From Clostridia bacterium (GTDB taxonomy: Bacteria; Bacillota; Clostridia; RGIG6154): a DNA stretch of 64,000 nucleotides. The stretch is taken from contig JAFQRW010000014.1 in assembly GCA_017409875.1 (NCBI GenBank), forward strand, positions 1-64,000, read 5' to 3'. The position numbers and the translations under genes were made by a program. How positions within the stretch are numbered: position 1 is the first letter of the stretch; the number at the start of each line of letters is the position of its first letter. The notes beneath the pieces were generated by a model. That model made no database searches. It saw nothing but the letters and a program-made list of their open reading frames with translations, and was not told the DNA's origin. Positions 10,669 to 19,799 of this stretch are shown here, in pieces.

Positions 10669-13600
10669 ATGAAAAAATTTCATAAAACAGTCGCCTCGAT
10701 ACTTGCAGTATTAATGATTATTACTTCTGCCAACTTTGCAGTTTTAGCAGCAGAAGATGCTAAGGAAGCAAAACAGTCTGAAACAGTAGTTTTATCTGCT
10801 TCAGATGATGCTTCCGGCAGCACTGCAGGTATATTGGACGGCATAAATATTGACTGGGAAAACTATGTTACCGAGTCAACAGGAACCAAGCTTACAAGAG
10901 ATTATACGTTAGGGCTTACCGATGATTATTTGTATGATTCAATGCCTACCGAAAGTACTGAAGAACGCTTCAATAAGATGCGCACACAGCTTCCTGAAGA
11001 AGTTCCTGTTTTTGCTCCTTATACAAAGGCCGAAATTGCAGCGTCAGCTGTTAAGTTCTATGTTGCTCCTGACGGAAGCGACTTTAACGAAGGAAGCATA
11101 GAAAAGCCTTTTAAGACTTTCGAAAGAGCAGTAAGAGCAGTTAATAAGTTAAAATCTAAAAAAGGTGGAGTAACCGTCTATTTCAGAGAGGGCGTTTACT
11201 CAATCTTCAGCGCTGTAAAACTTACCAGCATGTCAAGCGGCGCAAGTGAGAAGGATTTAGTATTTTATTCAAATTACGGTGACGAACAAGTTATATTTTC
11301 AAGTGCTATATCGGTAACCGGCTCACAGCTTCAAAAAGCAAATGATGAAGTGTTTAACAGAAAGGTTCAGGCAAGTGCAAAACCTTACATTTATTCTATT
11401 GATTTAAAAGCACTTGGATATACAGATTTTGGTACTTGGACCAAGACAAAAAGACCTTCCCTTTATGTAGATGGCGCATTATATGACCTTGCAAGATGGC
11501 CAAATGGTGATAATACCAACATGGCAGAATACAAAGGTCCCGGTGCTGTTGCCGGCGTTGTTAGTCAAGGCGGTCCTAACGATAGTGAAGGTATTGCGTT
11601 CCAGTTTGCCAACCCAAGACCGCTTAAATGGGAAAATACTGATAATATTTGGATTTATGGCTACTTCTATGCGGAGTATAACCGTGAGCACTTCAGAATT
11701 AAAGACATAGATCCCGAAAAAATGATAATCAGGTCTTATGACACCAACTCCTGGAGGATCTCTTTCCAGCGAACAAAAACATACTACTACTATAATATAT
11801 TAGAAGAACTTGATATGCCGGGTGAATGGCATCTTGATAATAAAACAGGTATGCTCTATCTCTATCCTGCAGTTGAAATTAAAGACGACACTTTAATTCA
11901 GGTTGTTACATCAACTAACGACATTATAAACCTTAAAGATACAAAATATTCAGTAATCAACGGAATTACCTTCAACATGGCATCTACAGGCGTTAAGTTT
12001 GATTTAGGTTCAGAACGTAATATTATTCAAAGATGTACCTTTAAAAATGTGACTGCCAATACAGTAAACTTTGGTAAAAGCGTTCATAATGGTGTTATCT
12101 GTTCATATTTGTTAGGTAAAACATTGTTGTCAGGTCTGCCATTTAAAGAGTCTCAAAAAATATCAGCGAACTTTATCCAGAACTGTTTTACAAAGGGTAT
12201 AGAAATAAGAGAAGGCGACAGAAACGTCTTTTCACACAATGTGGTTTGCGCGTTCGATAAAATGGGAATATCCATGTACCTTGACGGTGCGGACAGAATT
12301 CTTGAATATAATGAATTTGTTGCAGGCCCTGATGTAAACTTAGATGCCGGACTTATTTATAACAACGGTTCTCCGAGAAGTGCAGGCCATGTTATAAGAT
12401 ATAACTTTATTAACAAGGCAACCCCTGTTATGAGAAACTCACCTTACGGTATTTATCTTGATGACCGAACCGAAGGGCATTATGTTTACGGAAACATTTT
12501 AAGAGAAGCAAGAATATTCCTTCATGCCGATTCTGATAATGCGGTTTACAACAATTTAATCTGCGATACGGGTATGGATAAAAACTCATTGAGTAACTCA
12601 GACCACTATGGAAACGAGACAACCGGATCACAGAGCTGGGAAACTTTAGTTTCGCGTACTATCAGATTTGCAAAAGGCTATACAGATTATTATTCAAGAA
12701 CCTGGCAAAGCAGATATCCGTATATGTTTGAATGGCACAGCAAAATGATACAGAATACATATGACAGAGAACATGATGAAAACTATGACCCGTACTCAGA
12801 TCTTGAGGGCATATACCTTTCATCACCTAAGAGAAATGTGTATAAAAATAATGTTTTTGCTAATGCAACCTATGATCTTTCAGTAAGTAAACGTGAAATT
12901 ATGGCGGTTGATAAAAATAACTATGTATTTAAAGACCCGTCAGTTTTAAATTTTGAAGACTACGAAAACGGGGTGTTTAATCCCGACCCTGATAAGATTG
13001 CAGAGCTTTGTCCGGGTGTTGAGCCATTTAAGAGTATAACTCAGATGGGTGTAATATATGACCCTGCACTTATTCCGGAAACTATTGAGCTTGAGGCGTT
13101 AGTACCGCTTTCACCAATGGATTCAGAAGAAGTTAAGGTAATGCCAACAGGCGTTATTATCAAATGGAATGAGGTATATGGCAAATCATCTTACAATGTC
13201 AAAGTGGCAAAAGACCCTGAATTTAAAGACCTGATTTATGAAAAGGAAACGCAGGCAGAGGAAGTTGCTCTTCCTGAACTTGACTACGGTCAGCAGTATT
13301 ACTGGACTGTTTCAACAAATCAATGGTCGCAAAAGTTTTCTCAGGTTCCGTCAGTTATGAAAACAGCAACTTTTATAACATACTCTTATGATGAAGCCGC
13401 TGCACTTGCTGATCTTGAATACTATGAGCTTGAATCATACATGGAAGAAGCAGCAGCGTTTATCGAAAGTGGTTTTATCATTGAAGAAGGAACACCTGAA
13501 GCTGAAAACTATCCGTCAGACTTGCCTCTTTATAAGGCAGGAACAAAAGAAAGACTTTATGAGTTTATTGAACAGTCAAGAGAAGAAGTTAAAAAATGCA

Positions 13601-15069
13601 GAGTCCAAGAAGAAGTTGATAATTATACTAAAAAATGGACAGGAGCCTTCTATGCGGAACTTACTAAGAACGGATATGATTACGTTGTAAACATTGGTAC
13701 AGGTTCTCATATGTTAACTGCTGATACAATAAGTAACACCTCGGCAAACATTACTGCTGAATATCTTGGAAACGCGATTAAACTTACATCTAAGGCGCAA
13801 GGTACAGTAGGTAACTTAGTACCTGTAATTACAGGTAATGCAACTCTTGCAATGAGCGTTAAATACGAATTCCTTAACGGATATGCTGGTATTAACTTCT
13901 GGGCTCCTAAGCAGGTAAGCGGTTCGTTTACAGCAAATAATGGTTACGGCTTGGTTATAAAAAGCGATCTCATCGAGCTTCAGAGACGTCCTTATGTAAC
14001 CGGAGAAAGTTCTATCTTTGTTGAAGTTGTAAATGATAGTAAAATAGTTAAAGAAGGCGAGTGGTTTGATCTTACAATGCAAGTAATACCGACCGCTGAC
14101 GGCAATCGCATTATTGTTAAGATTGACGGAAATACTATTATTGACTATCTTGATAAAAATGCACCGACAGTATGCTATGGCGTGGCTTACTACGGTTTGA
14201 TGTCTTATCCTACTTACGGTGTATCTGAGTTTGCAAGTATCAGAAACGCTGAACTTGTTGATATTAAGCTTATAAGAACAAAAGAGCTTGAAAGCGTTTT
14301 AACAGAAGCTGAAAGCCTTGAAAGTGGCATGATTGAAAGTGATACTTCTGCCGGTGAAGTACTTACATACAAAACCGGAACAAAAGCAAAACTTAAAGCG
14401 GTCATCGATGCGGCAAAAGCAGTTCTTGGTGCTGATTCAACAGTAAGTCAGATTGAAAAAGCGACTGAAGATATCAATGCTGTATTGGCTGATGTTAAGA
14501 AAAACGATGCTAATGAATATACTCATGTTATAAGTGAGCTTGACCTTTCACTTTGGGAAAGCACAAGTCCGCTTGCGGCAGTAAACCTTTCGGGCGACGG
14601 AAAAACTATTACTATAACTCCTGCAGCGGACAACAGTGCGTCATTAGTATACAAAAAGCCGGTAACGTCAAGACAAACAATGAAACTTAAGGTATCTTAT
14701 GATAATATTGCCAACTGGCATGCGATTTGCACCAGATTGATAGACCCGAAGGCTACACCTACAAATTCAAGAGGATACTTCTTTGTTATCAAAAATGATT
14801 TGATTGAATTCCAGAAGTATACTGATAAAGGCGAAGGCGTAATTTTAGCTTCAGTTCCTAACAACGGTATGTTTGCACCAAAAAATATTAATGAAATTGA
14901 AGTAGGTTCTGTAAATGTGGACGGCGGTGTATTAAGCACACTTAAGTTAGGCGATAGCACTGTTCTTAAGTATCTTGACCAAGATGACCCAATCTATGAA
15001 GAAGGTTATTTTGCAGTATTTGCTCATCATACTTTAGGACCGGTATCAATCAGTACAATATCTAAGTAA
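10669..15069 (+). CDS. Secreted right-handed beta-helix protein, GH141-like, with FnIII and concanavalin-like modules
   Basis: A 1466-residue exported protein (signal peptide about 1-28) behind AAGGAGG. The N-terminal beta-helix domain opens with FYVAPDGSDFNEGS (about residue 130), continues with the ARWPN motif (about 275) and GEWHLDNKTGMLYLYP (about 385-400), and has N-rich beta-helix coils up to about 750. These motifs are typical of the parallel beta-helix family that includes GH141, whose characterised members act on fucosyl or xylan-type plant glycans. A fibronectin-III domain (about 805-905), two FIVAR-like helical segments (about 907-995 and 1205-1280) and two jelly-roll regions follow. 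There is no SLH or sortase signal. The GH141 family call is moderate and the substrate is unknown. Confidence 0.72.
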   Translation: MKKFHKTVASILAVLMIITSANFAVLAAEDAKEAKQSETVVLSASDDASGSTAGILDGINIDWENYVTESTGTKLTRDYTLGLTDDYLYDSMPTESTEERFNKMRTQLPEEVPVFAPYTKAEIAASAVKFYVAPDGSDFNEGSIEKPFKTFERAVRAVNKLKSKKGGVTVYFREGVYSIFSAVKLTSMSSGASEKDLVFYSNYGDEQVIFSSAISVTGSQLQKANDEVFNRKVQASAKPYIYSIDLKALGYTDFGTWTKTKRPSLYVDGALYDLARWPNGDNTNMAEYKGPGAVAGVVSQGGPNDSEGIAFQFANPRPLKWENTDNIWIYGYFYAEYNREHFRIKDIDPEKMIIRSYDTNSWRISFQRTKTYYYYNILEELDMPGEWHLDNKTGMLYLYPAVEIKDDTLIQVVTSTNDIINLKDTKYSVINGITFNMASTGVKFDLGSERNIIQRCTFKNVTANTVNFGKSVHNGVICSYLLGKTLLSGLPFKESQKISANFIQNCFTKGIEIREGDRNVFSHNVVCAFDKMGISMYLDGADRILEYNEFVAGPDVNLDAGLIYNNGSPRSAGHVIRYNFINKATPVMRNSPYGIYLDDRTEGHYVYGNILREARIFLHADSDNAVYNNLICDTGMDKNSLSNSDHYGNETTGSQSWETLVSRTIRFAKGYTDYYSRTWQSRYPYMFEWHSKMIQNTYDREHDENYDPYSDLEGIYLSSPKRNVYKNNVFANATYDLSVSKREIMAVDKNNYVFKDPSVLNFEDYENGVFNPDPDKIAELCPGVEPFKSITQMGVIYDPALIPETIELEALVPLSPMDSEEVKVMPTGVIIKWNEVYGKSSYNVKVAKDPEFKDLIYEKETQAEEVALPELDYGQQYYWTVSTNQWSQKFSQVPSVMKTATFITYSYDEAAALADLEYYELESYMEEAAAFIESGFIIEEGTPEAENYPSDLPLYKAGTKERLYEFIEQSREEVKKCRVQEEVDNYTKKWTGAFYAELTKNGYDYVVNIGTGSHMLTADTISNTSANITAEYLGNAIKLTSKAQGTVGNLVPVITGNATLAMSVKYEFLNGYAGINFWAPKQVSGSFTANNGYGLVIKSDLIELQRRPYVTGESSIFVEVVNDSKIVKEGEWFDLTMQVIPTADGNRIIVKIDGNTIIDYLDKNAPTVCYGVAYYGLMSYPTYGVSEFASIRNAELVDIKLIRTKELESVLTEAESLESGMIESDTSAGEVLTYKTGTKAKLKAVIDAAKAVLGADSTVSQIEKATEDINAVLADVKKNDANEYTHVISELDLSLWESTSPLAAVNLSGDGKTITITPAADNSASLVYKKPVTSRQTMKLKVSYDNIANWHAICTRLIDPKATPTNSRGYFFVIKNDLIEFQKYTDKGEGVILASVPNNGMFAPKNINEIEVGSVNVDGGVLSTLKLGDSTVLKYLDQDDPIYEEGYFAVFAHHTLGPVSISTISK

Positions 15070-15074
15070 TAAAG

Positions 15075-15108
15075 CAAACAGGGAACGGATTTTATCCGTT
15101 CCCGTTTG
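15075..15108 (+). terminator. Hairpin between the two beta-helix genes
   Basis: GGGAACGGA (15081-15089) pairs with TCCGTTCCC (15095-15103), extended by CAAAC/GTTTG. No U-tract follows, so it may be a weak terminator or an mRNA-stability element that lowers expression of the downstream beta-helix gene. Confidence 0.6.
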
Positions 15109-15167
15109 TGGGTACTATAAGAAATGTCGCATTTTGCGATTAACTAAAAAGAAAGAGAGGTTAGAGG

Positions 15168-18100
15168 ATGAAAAAGATTATTGCAACGCTGCTTACCATG
15201 GTTATGCTTGTATGTTGTTTCTCTCTTCCTTGCATGGCGAGTGACGCGTCAAACGTTCGTTTGGTCGTTGAGTACAGCACAGCTACTAAAACGATTACCC
15301 TTTCGGGTAGAATTGCTGTTAACCTAAACAGCAGAAACTGGATTACATATTATTTGTTAAATCCGGGAAAAACCAGAAACGATATTCCAAACCACACAAA
15401 TGAAAATCCCGTATTTTCAAGCTACGGAGAAATTGATGTAGACGATAGTGGAAATTTTGAATATAGTTTCAAGCATTCGGGCGATCCCGATGTTTACACT
15501 CTCTATTTTACCGCTAATAACGTGCATTTAACAAGACAAATTGATACAACAAGCGATGTTTTATTAGAAAGTAATCAGCTGGAGGCTTTAAAGGGCTTGC
15601 CTACAAGCTTTAAAGCTGCTGCGGGAACTACGGTAAAAGAACTTTTCAAAGATAAAATAGAGAATGAACTTCCGTCAGAAATGCCGGTAATTCAACCAGC
15701 AAAAATTGACGGTTTTACAAAAGTTTATGTCGATGTTAATAACGGTGATGATAGCACAGCAGACGGTTCTATCGACAAACCGTATAAGACTATAGCCGAA
15801 GCATTAAAAAACAATCCACCTCAAAGTGATATGGTTCTTTATTTAAGAGAAGGAACATACCCAATGACAGATCGTGTGGATTTATACAAAAAATACTTTG
15901 ACCAAGATACACCATTTATAATTTCAAACTACAATAATGAAGAAGTAAAAGTTGTAGGTGGTACAGCAATAGACTCTGACAAGTTTGGGAAAGTTAAAGA
16001 CCAGGAAGTTCTTCAAAGACTTAATCCCGATGTTGTAAGCAATATCAGGGTTGTTGATTTGAAAGAAGAATACGGAATTACAGATTACGGTAATATAACA
16101 ACAGATTCAGCTCCTGCTTTATACGTAAACGGAAGAAAATATGATATTGCCAGATGGCCTAACAGCGAAATGACTTCAATGAGAAAGTACGAAGGCGAAG
16201 ACGGTGAAAGAGGCGTTATTGACGCAGGCTCTATTTCAAATCCAAGTACCCGTCCTTATTCAAAACGTGCTACAGAATTAAATGAAGCAGCAAGCAGCGT
16301 GGTTTCTACCGACACAGGTATTCAGTTCTGCGTTGAAGATATCAGACCGTTTTCTTGGGTAGACACAGGCGACATCTGGGTTTACGGAAGTTTTTATACT
16401 GAGTGGACAAAAAATCACTTAAATGTTACTGAATTCCACCCGGAAAGCAGAAGCATAAGAACAAAAACAGGTATAAGTTATGGCTGCAGTTATAATGAAG
16501 AGAATACATTCTATTATTATAATGTTTTAGAAGAACTTGATACACCTGGCGAGTGGTTTATGGATAAAAAAACAGGAAAGCTTTACATTTATCCTGCAGA
16601 TGGTTTTTCGGATTCAGAAATCGTATATGCTTCATCTACAAGTTATGTATGGAACATCTCAAGCTGCGAAAATATAATAATCAATGGTATTCACTTTGAA
16701 TCTGCCAGAGGAAGATTATTAGCAATCAGCGGCGCTAATGGTGTTGTTGCTCAAAACTGTTCATTTGAAAATGCAAACAATGGTTTGTATTTCTCCGGTA
16801 AATATTCCGGTGTTATAAACAGTACCTTTAAGAATCTTGATGAAAAAGGCGTGCTTCTCAATGGAAACACAGAACAAGACAGGCAAAACCTTATCCCCGA
16901 CCGTTTGTTTGCCCAAAACAACATTTTTTATAATACAAGCGGCATTACGGTAGCAGGTGTCGGAGAAATTGCAAGTCACAACTTCCTATCAAATAACATT
17001 GGTCAAGGCATAAGCGTAAGTGGTATTGAATCAGTTGTTGAATATAATGAAATTGCAGCTAGCCCAAGAGAGAAATTAGACTCAGGTGCAATTTATGTTA
17101 ACGGTGTTGATATGTTCAGACGCGGAAACCACATAAGATACAATTATATTCATGATGTGACTAAAGGCGGACCGAGAGCTATCTACTTTGATGATATGGC
17201 TTCAGAAAACTATGCGTACGGAAACATTATTGCAGACGGTGGCTGGATGCATCTGCATACAGGCAGTGAAAATACAGTTTATAACAATATTTTCATGAAC
17301 TATTCAGAGGGCGGTGCTATTCGCCTTACAACAAACTATTATACTCATGCAATTGATGGTTATGATGAATGGAAAAAATATTCTCTTGAGTATGGCTTTA
17401 TGACCAACAAGCTCAAACCTGAGGCAGGCTATGGCGGAACCGGAGCAACAATAGAAGGACCTTACGCAGAGCGTTATCCACTTTTAAAATCGTGGGCAGA
17501 GCTTATGTATGAAAGAATTAATGAGTATAATGTTAACCGCGATGCAACAACATCAGCAATCAGCTCAGGTTATAAGTTTACTTACTATGATTTTATTCCA
17601 ACAGGGGAAAAGGTGGCAAAAACTGTAGATGTTAACCTTAACCAGTATTTAGCATCAGCCCGAGATAATTACATTGAAAATAATGTTATGATTAATGTTG
17701 CTGAGGATAACGTAGCAGGCCAGGAAAACAATGTTCCAGAACCGAGCTCCTACAAAGCAGGTTATATCAGAACGGTTTACCAGAACAACGCTTCTTACAC
17801 TGCTGCTGAAAATCCATTCAGCGGAAAAACATTCTCGGATGAAACAGCTTACGATAAAATAAGAGAAAAGATTCCGGGCTTTGAAACAATTCCGTTTGAA
17901 AAAATGGGACTTGTGTCAGAAGACTACTATGCTAAAAATGCAAAAACACAGGCTGTTACTCCAATTAACACCATAGAAGTTTCAATTTCGGCAAGCGACC
18001 TTGTACTTAAGTGGGATGCAGTAACCGGTGCACAGAAATACACCGTAGAAATCGCAACTGATCCCGAATTTAAAAAACTTGTTGAACCTGCTCATGAAAC

Positions 18101-18557
18101 TTATGACCTTTCTTATAATGTTGAAGCAAGCTTAGAAAGTGATACGGTTTATTATTGGAGAGTTTCAACTGAGGCAAATGCTAAATGCTCAACAGGCACA
18201 GTTGAAATTTCCGACACCTTTAAGTTTAGAACACTTGTAGAAAGTATGGATATAGGACATAATCAGGTTGGTGTTACAGTTTACTCAGTAGACAATATGA
18301 GTAATGATAACTTTAATGTTACAACTTATGCGTATAATACAACTGACAGTGAACAAGATGCGATTATTCACATTGCGTGCTACAGTGAAGATGGCAGACT
18401 TATTTCAACCAAGAGTCAGACGGTAACCGTACAGCCTAAAAAATTTGCAGGTGAATATGTCTTTAATTTAACCGCCCCGAATACAAAGAAAATAAAACTC
18501 TTTGTATGGTCGGCAGACGGCAATATGACACCTTATACATTTGTAAAAACACTTTAA
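15168..18557 (+). CDS. Second secreted GH141-like beta-helix protein with FnIII and shared C-terminal domain
   Basis: A 1129-residue exported protein with signal peptide (about 1-24) and AGAGAGG upstream. An N-terminal Ig-like module (about 27-125) resembles that of the SLH protein at 6376 (DxSGNF strand and a Y-x-L-Y ending). The beta-helix begins near residue 185 (VDVNNGDDSTADGS) and carries ARWPN (about 328), YYYYNVLEELDTPGEW (about 449) and coils to about 885. An FnIII domain (about 933-1022) follows. The last 100 residues form the small domain ending in KKIKLFVWSADGNMTP, also seen in the giant protein and the LRR protein. It is related to the upstream beta-helix protein but its accessory modules differ, suggesting a different glycan or presentation. 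Carbohydrate-active function is inferred from family motifs. Confidence 0.74.
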   Translation: MKKIIATLLTMVMLVCCFSLPCMASDASNVRLVVEYSTATKTITLSGRIAVNLNSRNWITYYLLNPGKTRNDIPNHTNENPVFSSYGEIDVDDSGNFEYSFKHSGDPDVYTLYFTANNVHLTRQIDTTSDVLLESNQLEALKGLPTSFKAAAGTTVKELFKDKIENELPSEMPVIQPAKIDGFTKVYVDVNNGDDSTADGSIDKPYKTIAEALKNNPPQSDMVLYLREGTYPMTDRVDLYKKYFDQDTPFIISNYNNEEVKVVGGTAIDSDKFGKVKDQEVLQRLNPDVVSNIRVVDLKEEYGITDYGNITTDSAPALYVNGRKYDIARWPNSEMTSMRKYEGEDGERGVIDAGSISNPSTRPYSKRATELNEAASSVVSTDTGIQFCVEDIRPFSWVDTGDIWVYGSFYTEWTKNHLNVTEFHPESRSIRTKTGISYGCSYNEENTFYYYNVLEELDTPGEWFMDKKTGKLYIYPADGFSDSEIVYASSTSYVWNISSCENIIINGIHFESARGRLLAISGANGVVAQNCSFENANNGLYFSGKYSGVINSTFKNLDEKGVLLNGNTEQDRQNLIPDRLFAQNNIFYNTSGITVAGVGEIASHNFLSNNIGQGISVSGIESVVEYNEIAASPREKLDSGAIYVNGVDMFRRGNHIRYNYIHDVTKGGPRAIYFDDMASENYAYGNIIADGGWMHLHTGSENTVYNNIFMNYSEGGAIRLTTNYYTHAIDGYDEWKKYSLEYGFMTNKLKPEAGYGGTGATIEGPYAERYPLLKSWAELMYERINEYNVNRDATTSAISSGYKFTYYDFIPTGEKVAKTVDVNLNQYLASARDNYIENNVMINVAEDNVAGQENNVPEPSSYKAGYIRTVYQNNASYTAAENPFSGKTFSDETAYDKIREKIPGFETIPFEKMGLVSEDYYAKNAKTQAVTPINTIEVSISASDLVLKWDAVTGAQKYTVEIATDPEFKKLVEPAHETYDLSYNVEASLESDTVYYWRVSTEANAKCSTGTVEISDTFKFRTLVESMDIGHNQVGVTVYSVDNMSNDNFNVTTYAYNTTDSEQDAIIHIACYSEDGRLISTKSQTVTVQPKKFAGEYVFNLTAPNTKKIKLFVWSADGNMTPYTFVKTL

Positions 18558-18563
18558 TAAGTT

Positions 18564-18602
18564 AATCTCCCGCAAGAATTAATTCTTGCGGGAGATTTTT
18601 TA
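18564..18602 (+). terminator. Intrinsic terminator closing the surface-protein locus
   Basis: A perfect 17-bp palindrome (18564-18597) made of CTCCCGCAAGAATT and its complement is followed by a run of T. It cleanly separates the surface genes from azlCD. Confidence 0.93.
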
Positions 18603-18609
18603 TTTAATA

Positions 18610-18638
18610 TTGAATAAAATGCTAAAATGTGTTAAAAT
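18610..18638 (+). promoter_or_regulatory. Vegetative promoter of azlCD
   Basis: TTGAAT (18610-18615), a 17-bp spacer and TAAAAT (18633-18638) lie 26 nt before the azlC start codon, directly after the preceding terminator. Confidence 0.65.
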
Positions 18639-18664
18639 ACAAGGCAAGAGAGGATTTTTTAACT

Positions 18665-19375
18665 ATGAAAGAGCATAATAGTTTTGTTAAGGGAATAAAA
18701 GACGGTTTGCCAATATGCCTTGGATATCTTTCGGTATCATTTGCGTTTGGCATTTTTTCAGTTTCAAACGGACTTTCAGTTATCCAGGCACTTTTAATTT
18801 CAATGACAAATGTAACATCAGCAGGACAGCTTGCGGCAGTTCCGATAATGCTTTCCGGCGGGAGCCTGATAGAGCTTTTTGTGTCCCAGCTTGTTATAAA
18901 TTTAAGATACGCACTTATGTCGGTGTCCCTTTCGCAAAAGCTTGGTAAAAGTGTTAAGACGTTAGACCGCCTTTTAATTTCATTTGTAAATACCGATGAA
19001 GTTTTTGCAGTTGCATCAGGCAAATTTGGGCAAGTAGGAAAAAGATATCTGTATGGATTAATTTTAACCCCCTATTTTGGTTGGAGCATAGGAACTTTTA
19101 TAGGTGCGAGTGCAGGTAATATTTTGCCTCAAAGTGTAGTTTCGGCACTTGGAATTGCAATTTACGGAATGTTCATCGCAATAGTAGTGCCTGTAGTTAA
19201 AAAAAGCAAACCGACTCTGTTTTGCGTTATGGGCGCAATAGCATTAAGCTTAATATTTGAGTTTTTGCCATTTTTAAAAAATATCCCTCACGGATTTGTT
19301 ATTATCATTTGCACTTGCGTTGCGAGCACATTGGCTGCGATAATTGCACCTGTCAGCGTTAAAGACGAGGTGTAA
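18665..19375 (+). CDS. azlC: AzlC-family branched-chain amino acid permease, large subunit
   Basis: A 236-residue membrane protein matching the AzlC family, the larger half of two-component exporters of branched-chain amino acids and analogues. The start is the ATG at 18665 behind AAGAGAGGA; an upstream in-frame ATG at 18629 overlaps the promoter region and was rejected. The N-terminus (KGIKDGLPICLGYLSVSFAFG) is the usual AzlC opening, followed by several hydrophobic helices and the NLRYALMSVSLSQKL segment. The AzlD partner begins 1 nt after this stop, the standard arrangement. The exact substrate cannot be told from sequence. Confidence 0.9.
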   Translation: MKEHNSFVKGIKDGLPICLGYLSVSFAFGIFSVSNGLSVIQALLISMTNVTSAGQLAAVPIMLSGGSLIELFVSQLVINLRYALMSVSLSQKLGKSVKTLDRLLISFVNTDEVFAVASGKFGQVGKRYLYGLILTPYFGWSIGTFIGASAGNILPQSVVSALGIAIYGMFIAIVVPVVKKSKPTLFCVMGAIALSLIFEFLPFLKNIPHGFVIIICTCVASTLAAIIAPVSVKDEV

Positions 19376-19376
19376 A

Positions 19377-19694
19377 ATGGAGCAAAGTAAATTTATAATA
19401 TATTTGTTTGTTGCAGCGACAACAACATATTTAATAAGAATGTTGCCCCTGCTGCTTATAAAAAAGAAAATTGCAAACAAGTTTGTTGTGTCGTTTTTAT
19501 ATTATATTCCTTATGCAGTTTTAAGCGTTATGACAATCCCTGCGGTATTTTACGCAACCGATTATTACACATCTGCAGTTATAGGTGTTATTGCAGGGAT
19601 AGTGGCAGCATATTTAGGCCAAAGCCTTTTAAGGGTGGCATGTTTATCTTGTTTGGTGGTATTTATTGCAGAAAGTATAATTGGTTTAATGTAA
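19377..19694 (+). CDS. azlD: AzlD-family branched-chain amino acid transport, small subunit
   Basis: A 105-residue membrane protein with three or four hydrophobic helices. TYLIRMLPLLLI near the N-terminus and FLYYIPYAVLSVMTIPAVF are typical of AzlD. The ATG sits 1 nt after the azlC stop, with the GACGAGG site inside azlC, so the two subunits are translationally coupled. Together they form the export channel; neither is normally functional alone. Confidence 0.9.
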   Translation: MEQSKFIIYLFVAATTTYLIRMLPLLLIKKKIANKFVVSFLYYIPYAVLSVMTIPAVFYATDYYTSAVIGVIAGIVAAYLGQSLLRVACLSCLVVFIAESIIGLM

Positions 19695-19731
19695 ATGTTT
19701 CTTTTATACAATTAAAAACAAAACAATGTTA

Positions 19732-19760
19732 TTGATTTTTGTTTTATAATGTGATAAAAT
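19732..19760 (+). promoter_or_regulatory. Promoter of trkA-trkH
   Basis: TTGATT (19732-19737), 17 bp, TAAAAT (19755-19760), placed 40 nt before the trkA start. Confidence 0.65.
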
Positions 19761-19799
19761 AGCTAAAAAGTTCTTTAAAAAGGAGGACTTGACTAAAGT

